From NCBI RefSeq assembly GCF_907165205.1, contig NC_058198.1, positions 7,975,001-8,039,000 of the forward strand: a stretch of DNA of 64,000 nt, read 5' to 3'. Position 1 is the first letter of the stretch, and every line of letters begins with the position of its first letter. The position numbers and the translations under genes were made by a program. The stretch comes from Coccinella septempunctata (taxonomy: Eukaryota > Arthropoda > Insecta > Coleoptera > Coccinellidae). The notes under the pieces are model-generated. The model was not told the DNA's origin. It ran no database searches and saw only the letters and a list, made by a program, of their open reading frames with translations. Shown here one piece after another: positions 22,871 to 34,261 of the stretch.

Positions 22871-23987
22871 ATGCAACCGCCTTTAAAATCTACAATCCAC
22901 GATGTAGACCTCAAGATGGGAAACCAAGAAGGAAGAATGTGAAATTTGCCATCCCGATTAATGTTTTTTTTCTTAATATTGTCCGCAGATCCGAGAAAGC
23001 AATATTCATGATTCAAATTTAGATAAAGATCAAGGGGAAAGTACTCCTGAACTATAGTGGCGACTGGCTGGAGGCATGAAAATGAAATATTAAAAATTTA
23101 TTATTGATAAGGCAATCCTTAAAATCCGATATGACAGGTGAAGAATCACTACCAGAATATGCTCGCTCAACTTATATCCGGCTCGGAGGGCCAAATCTTC
23201 TCTCTGAGATCTTCCTGACATACTTGACTCCTGCCAGCAGGAACGAATGAAATCAACTCCGCTCCGATACGAATTTAGCAAAAAATCGATCCGGAATAAA
23301 GATATTAATGCATTTCAAAATCCTGCCGTGTGTGTTAACTCCAACGTGGCAATATTTGCATTCGGATTTGGTTACGTTAAATGTGATACATTTTTTCATT
23401 GGATCGCGTGACTTTCCAATATTCGTGTAATCCAGTGGGGCACGCGTGTCACTAGTTGCCTATCCCTATTTAAAACCCTCGACAATTCCTTGTATTGCAG
23501 AAATATGTTTCGCCTTCATTAAAAGTTTCCACCAAATGAATATGAAGCAGACATGTCTAACAGACCGAGTTGTGGCAACTTTGTCAGACCTGAGGCAGTT
23601 TCCTAACTGAAAAAGTTCTACATACAATACCTTCTGTAAGCCGAAAGCTTCTACCCTCCCTCATTTACCCTTTACCCTTACCGGGGGTGCACTGACATAT
23701 AGTGCTGTGGCACTAAGATGCTCTATGTGCTCAAAATTCAGTTTCTCGCCATCTATTTTCAATCTTTATTCAACCACATGTTCATCCATAGCGCATTTAA
23801 ATATAAAATCTATAATTCCGTCATGTTAGAACATCATTTTCAATCAATAGTTCAAAAGCCCAATGATTAAGGGTTTCGTTTGATGCTTTGATATATTATG
23901 TTTATTATTATCTGTCTTTGAAAATAATTTTGTAAGCTGTATGTTATTAATCGCATTTTATATTTGCATATCTGATTAGTTATTATA
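22871..23987. other. No gene recognised
   Basis: Only short frames. The last bases run into the 5' untranslated part of a mariner fragment. Confidence 0.5.
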
Positions 23988-24538
23988 AGTGTCAGAGTGA
24001 GGTCGAAAAAGTAAACTAGAGTTACGCAATAAATTAAAAGAAAGAAGATGTTTGAATGTTGACCAAAAGCGTGCAAGGGTAGAAGCATCGCGTTCGATCT
24101 GTGCTTGATTTGAAAACGATGTAGACTTCTTAAACCGAATTGTTACTATGGATGAGACTTGGGTACATTTCTACGATCCAGAAACAAAGCAACAGTCGAT
24201 GGAATGGCGACACTCTGGTTTTCTAAGACCTAAAAATTTTCATGTCCAAAAATCTATTGAAAAAGTTCTTGCTTCAGTTTTTTGGGATCGCCATGGAGTA
24301 ATCATGATTGATTTTTTGGATAAGGGTAGAACAATAACCGGAGATTACTATTCGACATTACTGACCACTCTACGGAAAAAAATTAAAGAGAAAAGACGCG
24401 GAAAGCTATCCAAAGGTGTTCTGTTTTTGCAGGACAACGCCCCTGCACACAAATCTCCTGTTTCCATGCAAAAAATTCGTGATTTAGGGTTTGAATTACT
24501 AGATCACCCCCCTTATTCACCAGATTTGGCTCCATCGG
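23988..24538 (+). mobile_element. Mariner copy A: internally deleted, 3'-truncated
   Basis: The 5' untranslated part ('gtcagagtgaggtc', 'gcaataaattaaaagaaag') and the ATG match the full-length copy at 48359-49633. Directly after AGATG the sequence jumps to the codons for CLNVDQ (about residue 125 of the transposase), a deletion of some 370 bp. The frame has a TGA in place of an Arg codon near 24103 and then reads from 24148 (MDETWVHFYDP) to LAPS. It ends at 24538, just before the third catalytic Asp. The first two catalytic Asp codons remain; no TIR survives. Confidence 0.85.
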
Positions 24539-26379
24539 CGTTCTGAGGCGTAGGAAAGTGAAAATAAGTACACAAGTCCATATTTGTATAGGGGATGTGA
24601 CAATCACTATCATTGTGCAAGATTTTCTGGCCAAAACTCATGAAAACTTATTCCATAACCAACATATTACACCGATATGTCTTCGATAGACAAATTTTGT
24701 GTTTCACCAACCGATTTCTGGTATTTCTTGACACACCTAACAGATCCCAGAAGTAAATCCTGATGATCCTGCAGTATTGCTGTGGTATACGGTAAAATTC
24801 GAAAACTGAATGAAGCCACATCTGCTACATGTAACAAATTTACGAGACATGAACCTTTTGAGGTCAGATAGCACAGGCCAGTGGTGCGGCGTAGGGTATA
24901 GTCATCATGCCGAACTTATTAAAAGTCACGCTGTGTTGAATGAAGGATAATTGCCTAATGTTGGAGACTCGAATGATGGAGTACAGTTATAGTCGAAAGT
25001 TTTCAGTTTTTCTCGGCAATAGGAATCCCAACATGTCCTCCCATATATAGGGTGTCACATCCAAAACAGACTACCTTTTGTGAAAAGCCTCAGAATTGCC
25101 AATTTTGAAGATTCCACTACTGAATCATCATAATACTTTTGTTTGAATCAAGCCAAGAATGACATTACCTCGATTTGATCAAGTGAGTAGCCTGGAAGAT
25201 CAAAACCTCATGGGGGCCAGTTATCATGAAATCGATTGAAAGGGCTTTTGAAGTATCTGCGACCAGATTAAAGTATAAGAATAGTCCTTCGCTAACCGAG
25301 GGCGTTTGTAATGTGTCCCAAATTTTCTCAGAGACAACAGCAGCAATCTGGAAGGATATAATCATTTCTTCTTTCTATGGTGATGGGGTGAACGTGTGGA
25401 ATAACTGTGTATTTCCTCAGCAGATGGCTGCACATTTCCACATCAAGTCCATTCGAGGAAACGGCCTCCGGCAATTTTTGAGATCAGAAAGACCGGCCCC
25501 GCTCTGAATTTAAAATCGTATACCCTCAATCTACGCAGTAATTGTACATCGTTGCGGCCAACAAAATCCATTGAATTAAATTCTGAAGCAGCTCTTTGTT
25601 TGTCGCTGTCGAAGTAATTATTTTCGTTAGGGCCTTTTGAAAGTATTCAAATCAAAGGTTCGCCGACTGCTAGCAGGAAACTGTCACTGGGGGCTTTAAC
25701 TGCGTTTACACTGGCGACACATATCGCCAAGCCTTCTCTCCAATTAATAATTTACACGTACCTTTGCGTGCGCCACACATATATCCTGACGCATTTTACG
25801 TATATATACCTCATTCAGGTGAAACAGGGTTACCGTCTACCTTATAATGGTTACGGCTACAGTGATGTTATCACTGCATTAATTAATATTCCTAATCTAC
25901 CAAACAACCGTGTCCTAGGCGTAAGTTGGCCTTTTTTCAGCCTGAAAGAATGCATAATGAAACTCAAAACCGTTAGAGTGTGTGAGGGTGCTTCTCCATT
26001 CCGAACCCTGCAAGTTGATTTATTCATTGCAGTCTCACTCGTTTTCATTCTGCGAATGAAAATGCGTTCATTTCATCGTTGGCCTGAAATTCCATTCTAC
26101 AACGATTGTTATCGACTAGTTGAAGTTGTTGTTCCCTACAGTGACAGCGTAATTTGGATTGATTCTCCCAATTTTTTTTATTGCCAATTGAAATGATGTG
26201 TGAGAGAGAAGAATATCTGCCAATTGAACACTTCTAATGTCCACGCTTTTGTAGTCCTTACCCATGACCTGAGAATTAATAAGGAACGATCAAATATCGG
26301 CAAATCAGAATCAGAATCAATAGGTGATTCATCACGAGTTTGTTCCTAGTAAAGCGCCGATGATGATTCGTTTCAAATC
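24539..26379. other. No gene recognised; one 142-codon open frame
   Basis: A plus-strand frame at 25768-26196 (142 codons) has no recognisable motif, mixed hydrophobic content and AT-rich wobble bases, and is probably chance. A 93-codon frame lies at 25226-25507. Nothing else is seen. Confidence 0.4.
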
Positions 26380-27447
26380 CCTGCGCAAAAAAATTAACGC
26401 ACATTCTGAAAATCTCAATTTTAATGAAAGTTAACTCTACATTGACTTTATAACTTATTTTTTATGTTTTCTCAGGAAGGTTTTGAACGAAACAAGACAC
26501 ATTAAATGGAAGAAAAATTCAGTATTTCACCGAATCTTATGTGAAAGAAGAGAAATGAACAATTTTCAAAATACTGAAATGCTGATAAGTGATTTAATAA
26601 TTGGTATTTCCACCCCTTGCGTTAATTACAGCTCGGCAACGACGGTTCATACTCAAAATGAGTGATCTTAAAATGTTCTGATCTAATCCTTCCCCGATTT
26701 CTCCGAGTTGGATTCCTAAGTCATTAAGAGTAGCTAGATGATTTTCTGAACTTCTCAGCCTTCTATTGAGGTTGTCCCAAACCTGCTCAATAGGATTGAG
26801 ATCTGGCCATTCCATTCGAGAGACTTCAACCTCTTCAAGGTACTCCTGAACGATGCGCGCACGATGGGGTCTGGCATTATCGTCCATAAAAATGAAATTT
26901 TCACCAATGTATGGGGCAAATGGCACTACATGCTCTTCAAGAATGTTCCTTATATACTTATCAGCATTCATAGCTCCATTATCAACGACCACTAGGTCTG
27001 TGCGAGCAGTCAAAGATATTCCACCCCATACCATAATCGATCCTCCCCCGAAACCAGTAGTATTCAGGAAATTGCACTGAGCATATCTTTCATGTGGACG
27101 TCTGTATACAAGGGAACGTCGATCACAATAGTAGAGGCAGAATCCAGACTCATCTGTGGAGAGAACTCTTTCCCAATCGGCCTCTTCCCAATGGATATGC
27201 TCTCTCGCAAAATCCAAACGCGCCCTTCGATGGGCTGGGGTGAGAGCTGGGCTTCTTGTCGCGACACGAGGCCTTAAATCATATTCTCTGAGGCGATTTC
27301 TTATTGTCTGAGTGCTAATTTGCACCTCATGAGTTTGCTCAAGCTGAATTTGAAGGAGGCGAGCGGTTGCAAACCGTTGTCTCAACGAAGAAACTCTCAA
27401 GTAACGTTCTTGAATGGCAGTTGTTACCCGTGGTCTACCCTGTCCTA
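26380..27447 (-). mobile_element. Tc1-like transposon copy 2: 5' part lost
   Basis: The left TIR ('ctgcgcaaaaaaattaacgc') and everything up to about 27447 align closely with copy 1. Beyond that the sequence departs within the codons for the linker between the two DNA-binding halves, so the N-terminal helix-turn-helix, the start codon and the right TIR are absent. The left flank is not TA. The piece has probably been broken by deletion or rearrangement rather than by fresh insertion. Confidence 0.87.
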
Positions 27448-27505
27448 CAACTATTGCTTGAAGTTGAAATAAAATATTGACGCTTATTCCGAAACTGCAG
27501 ATCAT
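26594..27505 (-). CDS. Open transposase ORF of Tc1-like copy 2 (N-terminal chimera, DD30E spacing)
   Basis: A 303-codon frame with no stop. Residues 1 to about 20 come from unrelated flanking DNA. From GRPRVTTA onward it is the Tc1-like transposase: second DNA-binding half (residues 25-85), first catalytic Asp in STDES (118), second in FMDDN (209) and Glu in LNPIEQVWD (240). Only 30 residues separate the last two instead of 34, because 12 bp encoding ARSP-type residues are missing relative to copy 1. The known Tc1 spacing is 34, and the lost segment is normally conserved, so activity is doubtful. The open frame suggests relatively recent origin or slow decay rather than selection. It has no TIR pair. 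Confidence 0.75.
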   Translation of the reverse strand: MICSFGISVNILFQLQAIVVGQGRPRVTTAIQERYLRVSSLRQRFATARLLQIQLEQTHEVQISTQTIRNRLREYDLRPRVATRSPALTPAHRRARLDFAREHIHWEEADWERVLSTDESGFCLYYCDRRSLVYRRPHERYAQCNFLNTTGFGGGSIMVWGGISLTARTDLVVVDNGAMNADKYIRNILEEHVVPFAPYIGENFIFMDDNARPHRARIVQEYLEEVEVSRMEWPDLNPIEQVWDNLNRRLRSSENHLATLNDLGIQLGEIGEGLDQNILRSLILSMNRRCRAVINARGGNTNY

Positions 27506-28870
27506 CTTGGTGTTTTTGTTTCCAATAATGAGGAAAAAACCTTGAAATTTTCAAATTTCAAATCTTGACAGACCATTTCACCAATTGAATGTACAAATCT
27601 CTTCGTGCATTGTCCAGCTTTGAAAGCTACTGGAGATAAATCGATGAAATTCGAAACAGGATTCCAATAAAATCTGGGAAAGACCTTTCGAGTTTGTGGT
27701 TTGATGTCGAAAGTAGAATAGGGAGGAATGAAATATCAATAATCATATTTTCGACTATTAATTGGAGATAGATTAGTGAAAATCGGAATATGTTTGTATC
27801 GATGTTGCTTCATGGAATTTGAGCTGTATATAGCATCAGCTCGGTATGTTTTTGAGTAATGAAAATTTCAATCTTGCATCACTATATTCATGGTTATTTC
27901 CTGCATTAAACCACGCAGCGTGGGTAGCCTGATTGAGTATACTTCGGTCTCATACTACAAAGGGGGACATTATTAAGTTTCCATTCAAATAATATTCGAT
28001 ATGTTCGATGAGTTTCGGTGCTAACCGAAAAACGAGAAAATTTAATTGAACCTTGGCCACTATAATAAGTTTTCACGACCATATGGTTTGTCATTCAAAA
28101 TAACTTCGTTATTTCATGGATATTTCCCAAACATTCCATTTATCTCCCAGGATAAGGGAGAACGAACGATAGGTCCACCCCACAACAGCAAATAAGTCAT
28201 ATTTTCCAGAATCGCTAAGCTTTCTATATTGACGAGCAGCATTGTGAGGTTCTACTGAAAAATATTACACGTGTTTGGGAAAACAGGCATAAGCCGTTGC
28301 GTCGTTAACACAAACAAACTTGTATCGCATAAAGTCAGGGAAATCAATCAAATTCAATCGTTGCAGATTGAAACCATCAAGACCGATTTTTCATTAAGTT
28401 GGATACAGATTATTATGTAACAATTATTCAATTGCCTCAGGAAATAGGCAATTCCAATCTCGTCAAGGGGTATTCAAATTGATGTTGCTCCCACTCAAAC
28501 ACACAAAGGGATGCGGTTATCAAAATTATTCCATGGGAATCGCTCATTATAAGGCCTAGAGTGGAATTCATGCTTTCATGAATTCCCACCTACCAACAGT
28601 GCCTTCGCTCTATCACAGATGCTCAATGGATATTCTCGGCATCAAAGACTGTCACGATGGTCATCATGGATTCGAACGTTTCATAAAAGTTTTTCGAACT
28701 GTCCACATTTATCCTCGTGTAGTGGATAGGAGCGACAATTGGAGAGTAAGGGTAATAAAGGATTTTCCAATAAAACGTTTCATTCTGAATAGCCGCTATT
28801 TTGGCAGCTGTCACTCTTGAAGCTGTCATTTTTTGACATTTCACAAGTAAAAACTACGCCATTACTGAAG
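27506..28870. other. No gene recognised
   Basis: AT-rich sequence with small frames (28578-28820 among them). A loose resemblance between 28190-28310 and 57590-57690 (words 'catattttcc' and 'aacaggcataa') is too weak to call. Confidence 0.45.
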
Positions 28871-29255
28871 ATGGAAAGATACACGCTTCAACAACGCATT
28901 TAAATCGTTAAAATTCACTACAAAATGGTGAAAATTTTGCAGTTACTGTTCGCAAAACTGAAGCACTTTTGGGTAGCCTTGAAGCACCTTCTCGGCCGGC
29001 AATAGTAAAACTGGACAACCGAAAATATTGTGGCTGTAGCCAGTAGTGTTGATGAAAACCCAGGATTGTCGATTCCTCGTCGATCTTTGGAATTATGCAT
29101 TCACAAATGTCACAAACGACATTAAACCGTATTTTGCATAAAGACTGAGGTCCTAAGGCTTTTAAATTTCAGATAACACAGGAACTCAAGCCGGTCCATC
29201 ATCAGCAACGTCGTATCTTCACTGATTGGGACCCTGAAATGCATCAAAGTAAGAG
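28871..29255 (+). pseudogene. N-terminal fragment of a second Tc1/mariner-type transposase
   Basis: From an ATG at 28871 the translation begins MERYTLQQRI and, across several stops and frame changes, keeps ENIVAVASSVDENPGLSIP with RRSLEL (about 29018-29095), an ILHKD-like word and 'QELKP.HHQQRR' (about 29180-29210). This order (start motif, 'SIPRRS' linker of the DNA-binding domain, then the basic QELKP segment) is that of a Tc1/mariner-superfamily transposase distinct from the two families elsewhere in the window. The catalytic domain is missing after about 29255. The reading is clearly degenerate. Confidence 0.65.
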
Positions 29256-29993
29256 TTTTCAACTTTATCGGGTTTGTATTCTATGACTTATTGGAAAAAC
29301 ATTATCTTTTTCAAGAAGCGTGGAGCGCGTTCAGTAGCTGAATGGGTGACTGATGGGTTATAATTTCATTTAATGTAAATTTCTCCACCTAGTTCGTTTA
29401 TTTCAAAACGTCCAAATCCGTAGATTTAACGCTTATTGACATGGATATTTCTCGTATTCAGTCTTCTCTGTGAGGAGCGAATTAAAAGGATAACAGTGAA
29501 CTGAGGCAATTAGAAGTCACATCATAAGTGATGCAGAAATTTCAGATTCTGTATGTCGCATCCCGAAGATACCGAATTTAATTTTCTCGTAGGTGAAGAA
29601 GTTGTGTCAATGTGTCGAACTTTACTCGTAAAATGTTTTCATACTTAGTTCGCGAGTGTTTTTTGCCAACTTTCCTGATCTCTAATTCAATTCCCCATGC
29701 ACATGGCTTTCTTAAAGACTATGCCAGAACAGCATCATAAAAGCTAAGTACATTTGCGAGTAGCTTGCTATATGAAAATTTGAATATTGCATAAATATTC
29801 ATTTATATTTAACTCCCTTATTCTCGAGGGTGATGTATATCGTGCTTGTCCGCTTTTATGATAACTCGAACAAAATATTTATATATTCGAATTTCAATGA
29901 GTCTAGATTTTTCTGCCGCATTAATGAAATGGCTATGAGTTTGAGGATTTTCGCCAGCAACAAATATCGAATTACATATTATAAATGACAAAT
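29256..29993. other. No gene recognised
   Basis: AT-rich; nothing distinctive. Confidence 0.5.
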
Positions 29994-30899
29994 CGAATTT
30001 TTTGTTTTTCCACTTTTCATTTTCTAGTTCACTTTGAAGGATTCTCTGGAGAGCAATTCTCTACTGAAACACGAACTGCTTGGTTTTCTGGAATCCAAAA
30101 TAGAACATCTATGCACTCCATACCTTATAACAGTAGTAGGATAACCTGATTTTTAGACAGAGGTGCAAATATATCATTTTAGGGGGGTCTAACCCCTTGC
30201 TCATTTTTGACCCAAAAATTTGAAATTTTCGAAATCGAGTTTTTGTGCTAGTATAAAAGTCTCATCAACGCTGATAACAAAACCGGAAATCCCAATTGGA
30301 TCAGACAAACATAACAGGAGATATCGCAGATTGAAATTTGCAATTTTTGAAAAATGCCATTTCCAATATGAAAATCTAAACGAAGGGAGATAGGCTCACC
30401 AAATCGTTTGGAACAGATCCAGCATATTCGAAAACCTATATTTTCATACCAAACTTTCGAATATCCAACGCTGTTTACGAGAAAAACGAATTTTTTGTTT
30501 TTCCACTTTTCATTTTCGAGTTCACTTTGAAGGGCTCTCTGGAAAGCAATTCTCTACTGAAACACGAACTGCTTGGTTTTCTGGAATTCACAAAAGAACT
30601 TCTATGCACTCCATACCTTATAACAGTAGTAGGCTAACCTGATTTTTAGACAGAGGTGCAAATATGTCATTTTAGGGGGGTCTAACCCCTTGCTCATTTT
30701 TGACCCAAAAATTTGAAATTTTCGAAATCGAGTTTTTGTGCTTAGGTAGAAGCCTATGCAACGCTGATTATATAACCCGAACTCCCAATTGGATCAGACG
30801 AATATAACAGGAGATATCGCAGATTGAAAATTGAAAATTTTTGAAGAATGCCATTTCCAAAATGAAAATCTAAACGAAGGGAGATAGGCTCACGAAATT
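29994..30899. repeat. Tandem duplication of a 493-bp unit (second unit partial)
   Basis: 'cgaattttttgtttttccac' starts unit 1 at 29994 and unit 2 at 30487. The units share 'gaaacacgaactgcttggtt', 'ggggggtctaaccccttgct' and 'aacaggagatatcgcagatt' with about 90 per cent identity by eye. Unit 2 stops matching after 'gataggctcac' at about 30896, so it is some 80 bp shorter. No ORF is conserved. The block resembles a satellite dimer. Confidence 0.92.
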
Positions 30900-31094
30900 C
30901 AAATTTCAACTATGACATTGCATTAATGAACTGTTGTTATCTACAAAAAAAACTTTCATGAACCACTTCAACGATATTTCGTTGTAACAGCATCTTCAGG
31001 TGAATACTTACTTAATTATTCAGTTTATACAGGGTGAATCTTTGACTTGAGGTCAGAAAAAACACTTTTTTCCTTTACCATTATTATCCTATAC
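30900..31094. other. Short spacer; TA target site of mariner copy B at its end
   Basis: Bases 31093-31094 are the TA duplicated by the mariner insertion. Confidence 0.5.
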
Positions 31095-32046
31095 GAGAAT
31101 ATATTGAGGAATTCTCAGCCTACTATGGAACCAAACAAAATTTCAATGTCAAAATATTTTATTACTCAACATATCCTCCTCTTAATTGGATACATTTATT
31201 ACAGCAAACCTGCAACGTCTCTAGACCCTTCAAAAAAAATGTTTTTTCTTGCTCTCCAAACCAGACCTCCACAGCTTTTATTACCTCCTCGTTGGAAGAA
31301 AATTTACGACGTCTTAAACTTTTTTTCAGTTGAGGAAAGAGATGATAGTCGATGGTGCCAAATCTGGTGAATAAGGGGGCTGTTCTAGTAATTGAAACCC
31401 TAAATCACGAATGTTTTGCATGGCAACATAAGATTTGTGTGCAGGGGCGTTGTCCTGCAAAAACAAAACACCTTTGGATAACTTTCCGCGTCTTTTCTCT
31501 TTGATTTTTTCCCGTAGAGTGGTCAGTAATGTCGAATAGTAACCTCCGGTTATTGTTCTACTCTTATCCAAAATATCAATCATGATTACTCCATGGCAAT
31601 CCCAAAAAACTGAAACAAGAACTTTTCCAGCAGATTTTTGGACACGACGGTTTGATAAAATCATGTCATGAACTGCATCGATATTTTCGGGGACTGACAC
31701 AGAAACTGGCCTTCCCGATCGGTCATCATCTTCAATGGAAAATTTACCTTTTTCGAAGCTTGCAATCTAATTTTTCACGGTCGCATACAAAGGACATTGA
31801 TCATCAAGGGTATTAAGCATATCTTCGTAAATCTGCTTACCTCTTAACCCTTTTAAGTACAGGTACTTGATGATGGCTCGATACTCCAATTTTTCGATTT
31901 TCACAATTTCGGTGGACATCTTCTTTCTTTTAATTTATTGCGTAACTCTGGTTTACTTTTTTGACCTCAAACTTCGTTGCTATGGTAACGCAATTTTTTT
32001 TATGCATAGAACTGGTCTAGGCTAACTAGATATCAATACATCCTCG
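31095..32046 (-). mobile_element. Mariner copy B: both TIRs and TA sites, internal deletion
   Basis: The 3' TIR begins 'cgagaatatattgag' at 31095, the 5' TIR ends 'atcaatacatcctcg' at 32046, and TA flanks both ends. The transposase frame (31326-31700, minus) jumps from the N-terminal region (DMILSNRR) straight to VQKSAGKVL, deleting the segment with the first catalytic Asp. The N-terminal part is also disrupted by a frame break and a premature stop near 31770. The C-terminal part is frame-shifted after LAPS. As a 952-bp element with intact ends it could be mobilised in trans. Confidence 0.9.
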
Positions 32047-32048
32047 TA

Positions 32049-33459
32049 ATATAGGAGCGTTGGTGTACTCCACAACCTGTGTTCTACTCAAAGTTTATTC
32101 AATTATATACCCATACTTGAAAAAATTGTAAGATTTGACTGAAAATTCTATTCGTGATGAGAACAAACGGCTAACCAAGCAGATTAACGACATGGACTGA
32201 CTGTTTTTCGAACGAATCTTCACGAGTTGCAAATTTGTATCAGAATACTAAATTCTTGCAATTTTCAATTACGCTTTTGCCGTGCGAACCGATGTTCACC
32301 CTTCAATGAATCGAGTCCATGGAAATTTTCATACTATGAAAATGAAGTTTAAAAAGCATTTCAGTGTTCTGAATACCCACCTATTCCCCTGGTACGTATA
32401 AAATAGCCATCAAAAAACATTCCCAAATTGACATCCAAGTATCAGACCCAAGCTTTTCAATTTGTTATCCGATATACAAATATCGAATTCTGGTGGAAAG
32501 AACCATCCCCAAAACATGATATCGGATGTGTTTCAGAAGTGCATTTGATAAATTTCATCCTTGGTGTACCGTTACATTTACCCCTGAAAATTTTATATCA
32601 TATTTTTGTATTATTACACGGCCGAAAATAATCATCACCATGTTTTCACTACATGCTTTCAGCAAACTGATTCATGCGGAATATGGCTGATGGGTTCTAG
32701 TTTATTATTTCCAATAATGAAAATTTAGAGAGTAGACTAGAACACACACACACAAAATTGCAAATAACCTGACGTTTTCACCGATTTCAGAGTTGTTAAT
32801 TTCAGAAAACGTTTGAAAAATATATGTGTCCCTAGGTGTTGACTTTGAGGATGAATATTGACGATTGAAGGTTCTGAATTCACTCAAACAGACAATTTTT
32901 CCATGAAGTTTAGATCTGGAAAAGCGAAATTAAGAATATTCCGATGATTTGCCAGCGTTTTCAAAATATTTAGTGCAGTAATGTCGACTCATATTGCGGG
33001 ATATATTAATATTTCAGTTCTCTTTATCCAGGGTATGACAGAGGAGTGACTTTACTTATGCAAGCTGGAAAGGATGTAATGAATAAATGAACATCTACAG
33101 TTGAATCCTTTTGAAATTCACGTCACATCTTTGTTGTCGTCATAACTGAACAAATTTGGCCTAACCAGCAATTTGAAATGTAGTGAGAACGGAATGACGG
33201 AAAAACAAAACAAATGCATAACAAGGTTAACTTTTTCATTTCCTTCCGTCTCGACATCGTTATATTAAATTCATGGAGGATTATTTTAACCGAGACATAT
33301 CACAATATGCATTTCAAAACAAGCGGTGTGTTGCGAAACAAAATTAGACATCCAGAGCGATCCCCGTTTTGATATTTGATGTAAAAGTTATTCCAAACGT
33401 TGCGAGGAAGAATTCTTTTGATACATTTTCTCCCTTCTACCTCATCGATTCTCGTTTCG
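32049..33459. other. No gene recognised
   Basis: Small frames only; a short (AC)n run lies at about 32741-32754. Confidence 0.5.
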
Positions 33460-33715
33460 TGGTGGAAGGAATTTCTTCAAGGAATGTGTCAACAAATTTA
33501 TATAAACTATCGTTAGAGGTTTTGTCCAATTATTTTGATGCCACTGGGGAAATCGAACATTTCAATCAATTTAGACAATCAAGTATTTTTGTTGCATTGG
33601 CCCCCAAGATCTCCAGATCTTTCTCCAATGGAACAAGTCTGGAGTATCATGGGAAGAAGACTACTCCATCCATAGACTCTATTAGCCTGGGATGGGATAC
33701 CTCAAGGGTAGGTCC
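33460..33715 (+). pseudogene. Tc1-like transposase C-terminal scrap
   Basis: Translation near 33598-33660 gives WPPRSPDLSPMEQVWSIMGRR, the hallmark end of the Tc1-type catalytic core, including its final Glu. 'LAWDGIPQG' follows at about 33688, as in Tc1 C-termini. Upstream, degenerate codons (QQIYINYR, PIILMP) fit the segment before the second catalytic Asp, which is itself lost. The 123-codon frame covering this region is in another frame and is a shadow. The sequence differs from the two Tc1-like copies above, so this is another family. Confidence 0.6.
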
Positions 33716-33774
33716 AACAATTTTTTTCTTTCTTTCCTAAGGTTGAATTTTTCCTGAATTTTATCGATTAGTTA

Positions 33775-34081
33775 CCTAACCTGAAGACACATGTATACAC
33801 AAAAATTGTTGTAATAAATTAATTAATACTGAGTGATCTGTTTTCTGTGTAACTCAAGCTAACATAAACTAACCTAACCTGAAAACACATGTATACAAAA
33901 AATTGTTGTAATGAATTAATTAATACTGAGTGATCTGTTTTCTGTGTAACTCAACCTAACTTAAACTAAACTAACCTAACCTGAAGACACATGTATACAA
34001 AAAATTGTTGTAATAAATTAATTAATACTGAGTGATCTGCTTTCTGTGTAACTCAACCTAACTTAAACTAACCTAACCTAT
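33775..34081. repeat. Tandem array: three units of about 100 bp with CCTAA motifs
   Basis: Units begin 'cctgaagacacatgtata' at about 33780, 33878 and 33980 (periods 98 and 102). Each contains 'gtaataaattaattaatact' and 'gagtgatctgttttctgtgt' and ends in 'aactaacctaacc'. The CCTAACCTAA words match the complement of the insect telomere repeat TTAGG, two to three units at a time. A fourth unit lies at 35243-35323, beyond the Penelope-like element. Confidence 0.92.
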
Positions 34082-34261
34082 CGATTGAAATTTATTCTGG
34101 GAGGATTCTGCATTTCTTCATAAACTTTTTAGGGTTTTCACTCCCAATCTCTGAAACAAAATCAATTAAAAATGAAATCAACGATTTGCTTCTGCGTAAA
34201 TTCTTGCACTAATTTGTCAGGAGCAAATTAACTAGAAAAAATTGTTGCCTGACAATGAACT

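Noticed and set aside
25768..26196. 142-codon open frame on the plus strand
   Set aside because: No motif, no plausible codon bias and a composition that fits AT-rich chance; frames of this size are expected occasionally in 64 kb of two-strand sequence.
33369..33740. 123-codon frame
   Set aside because: It overlaps the Tc1-like scrap, whose true reading (WPPRSPDLSP) is in another frame, so this is a shadow.
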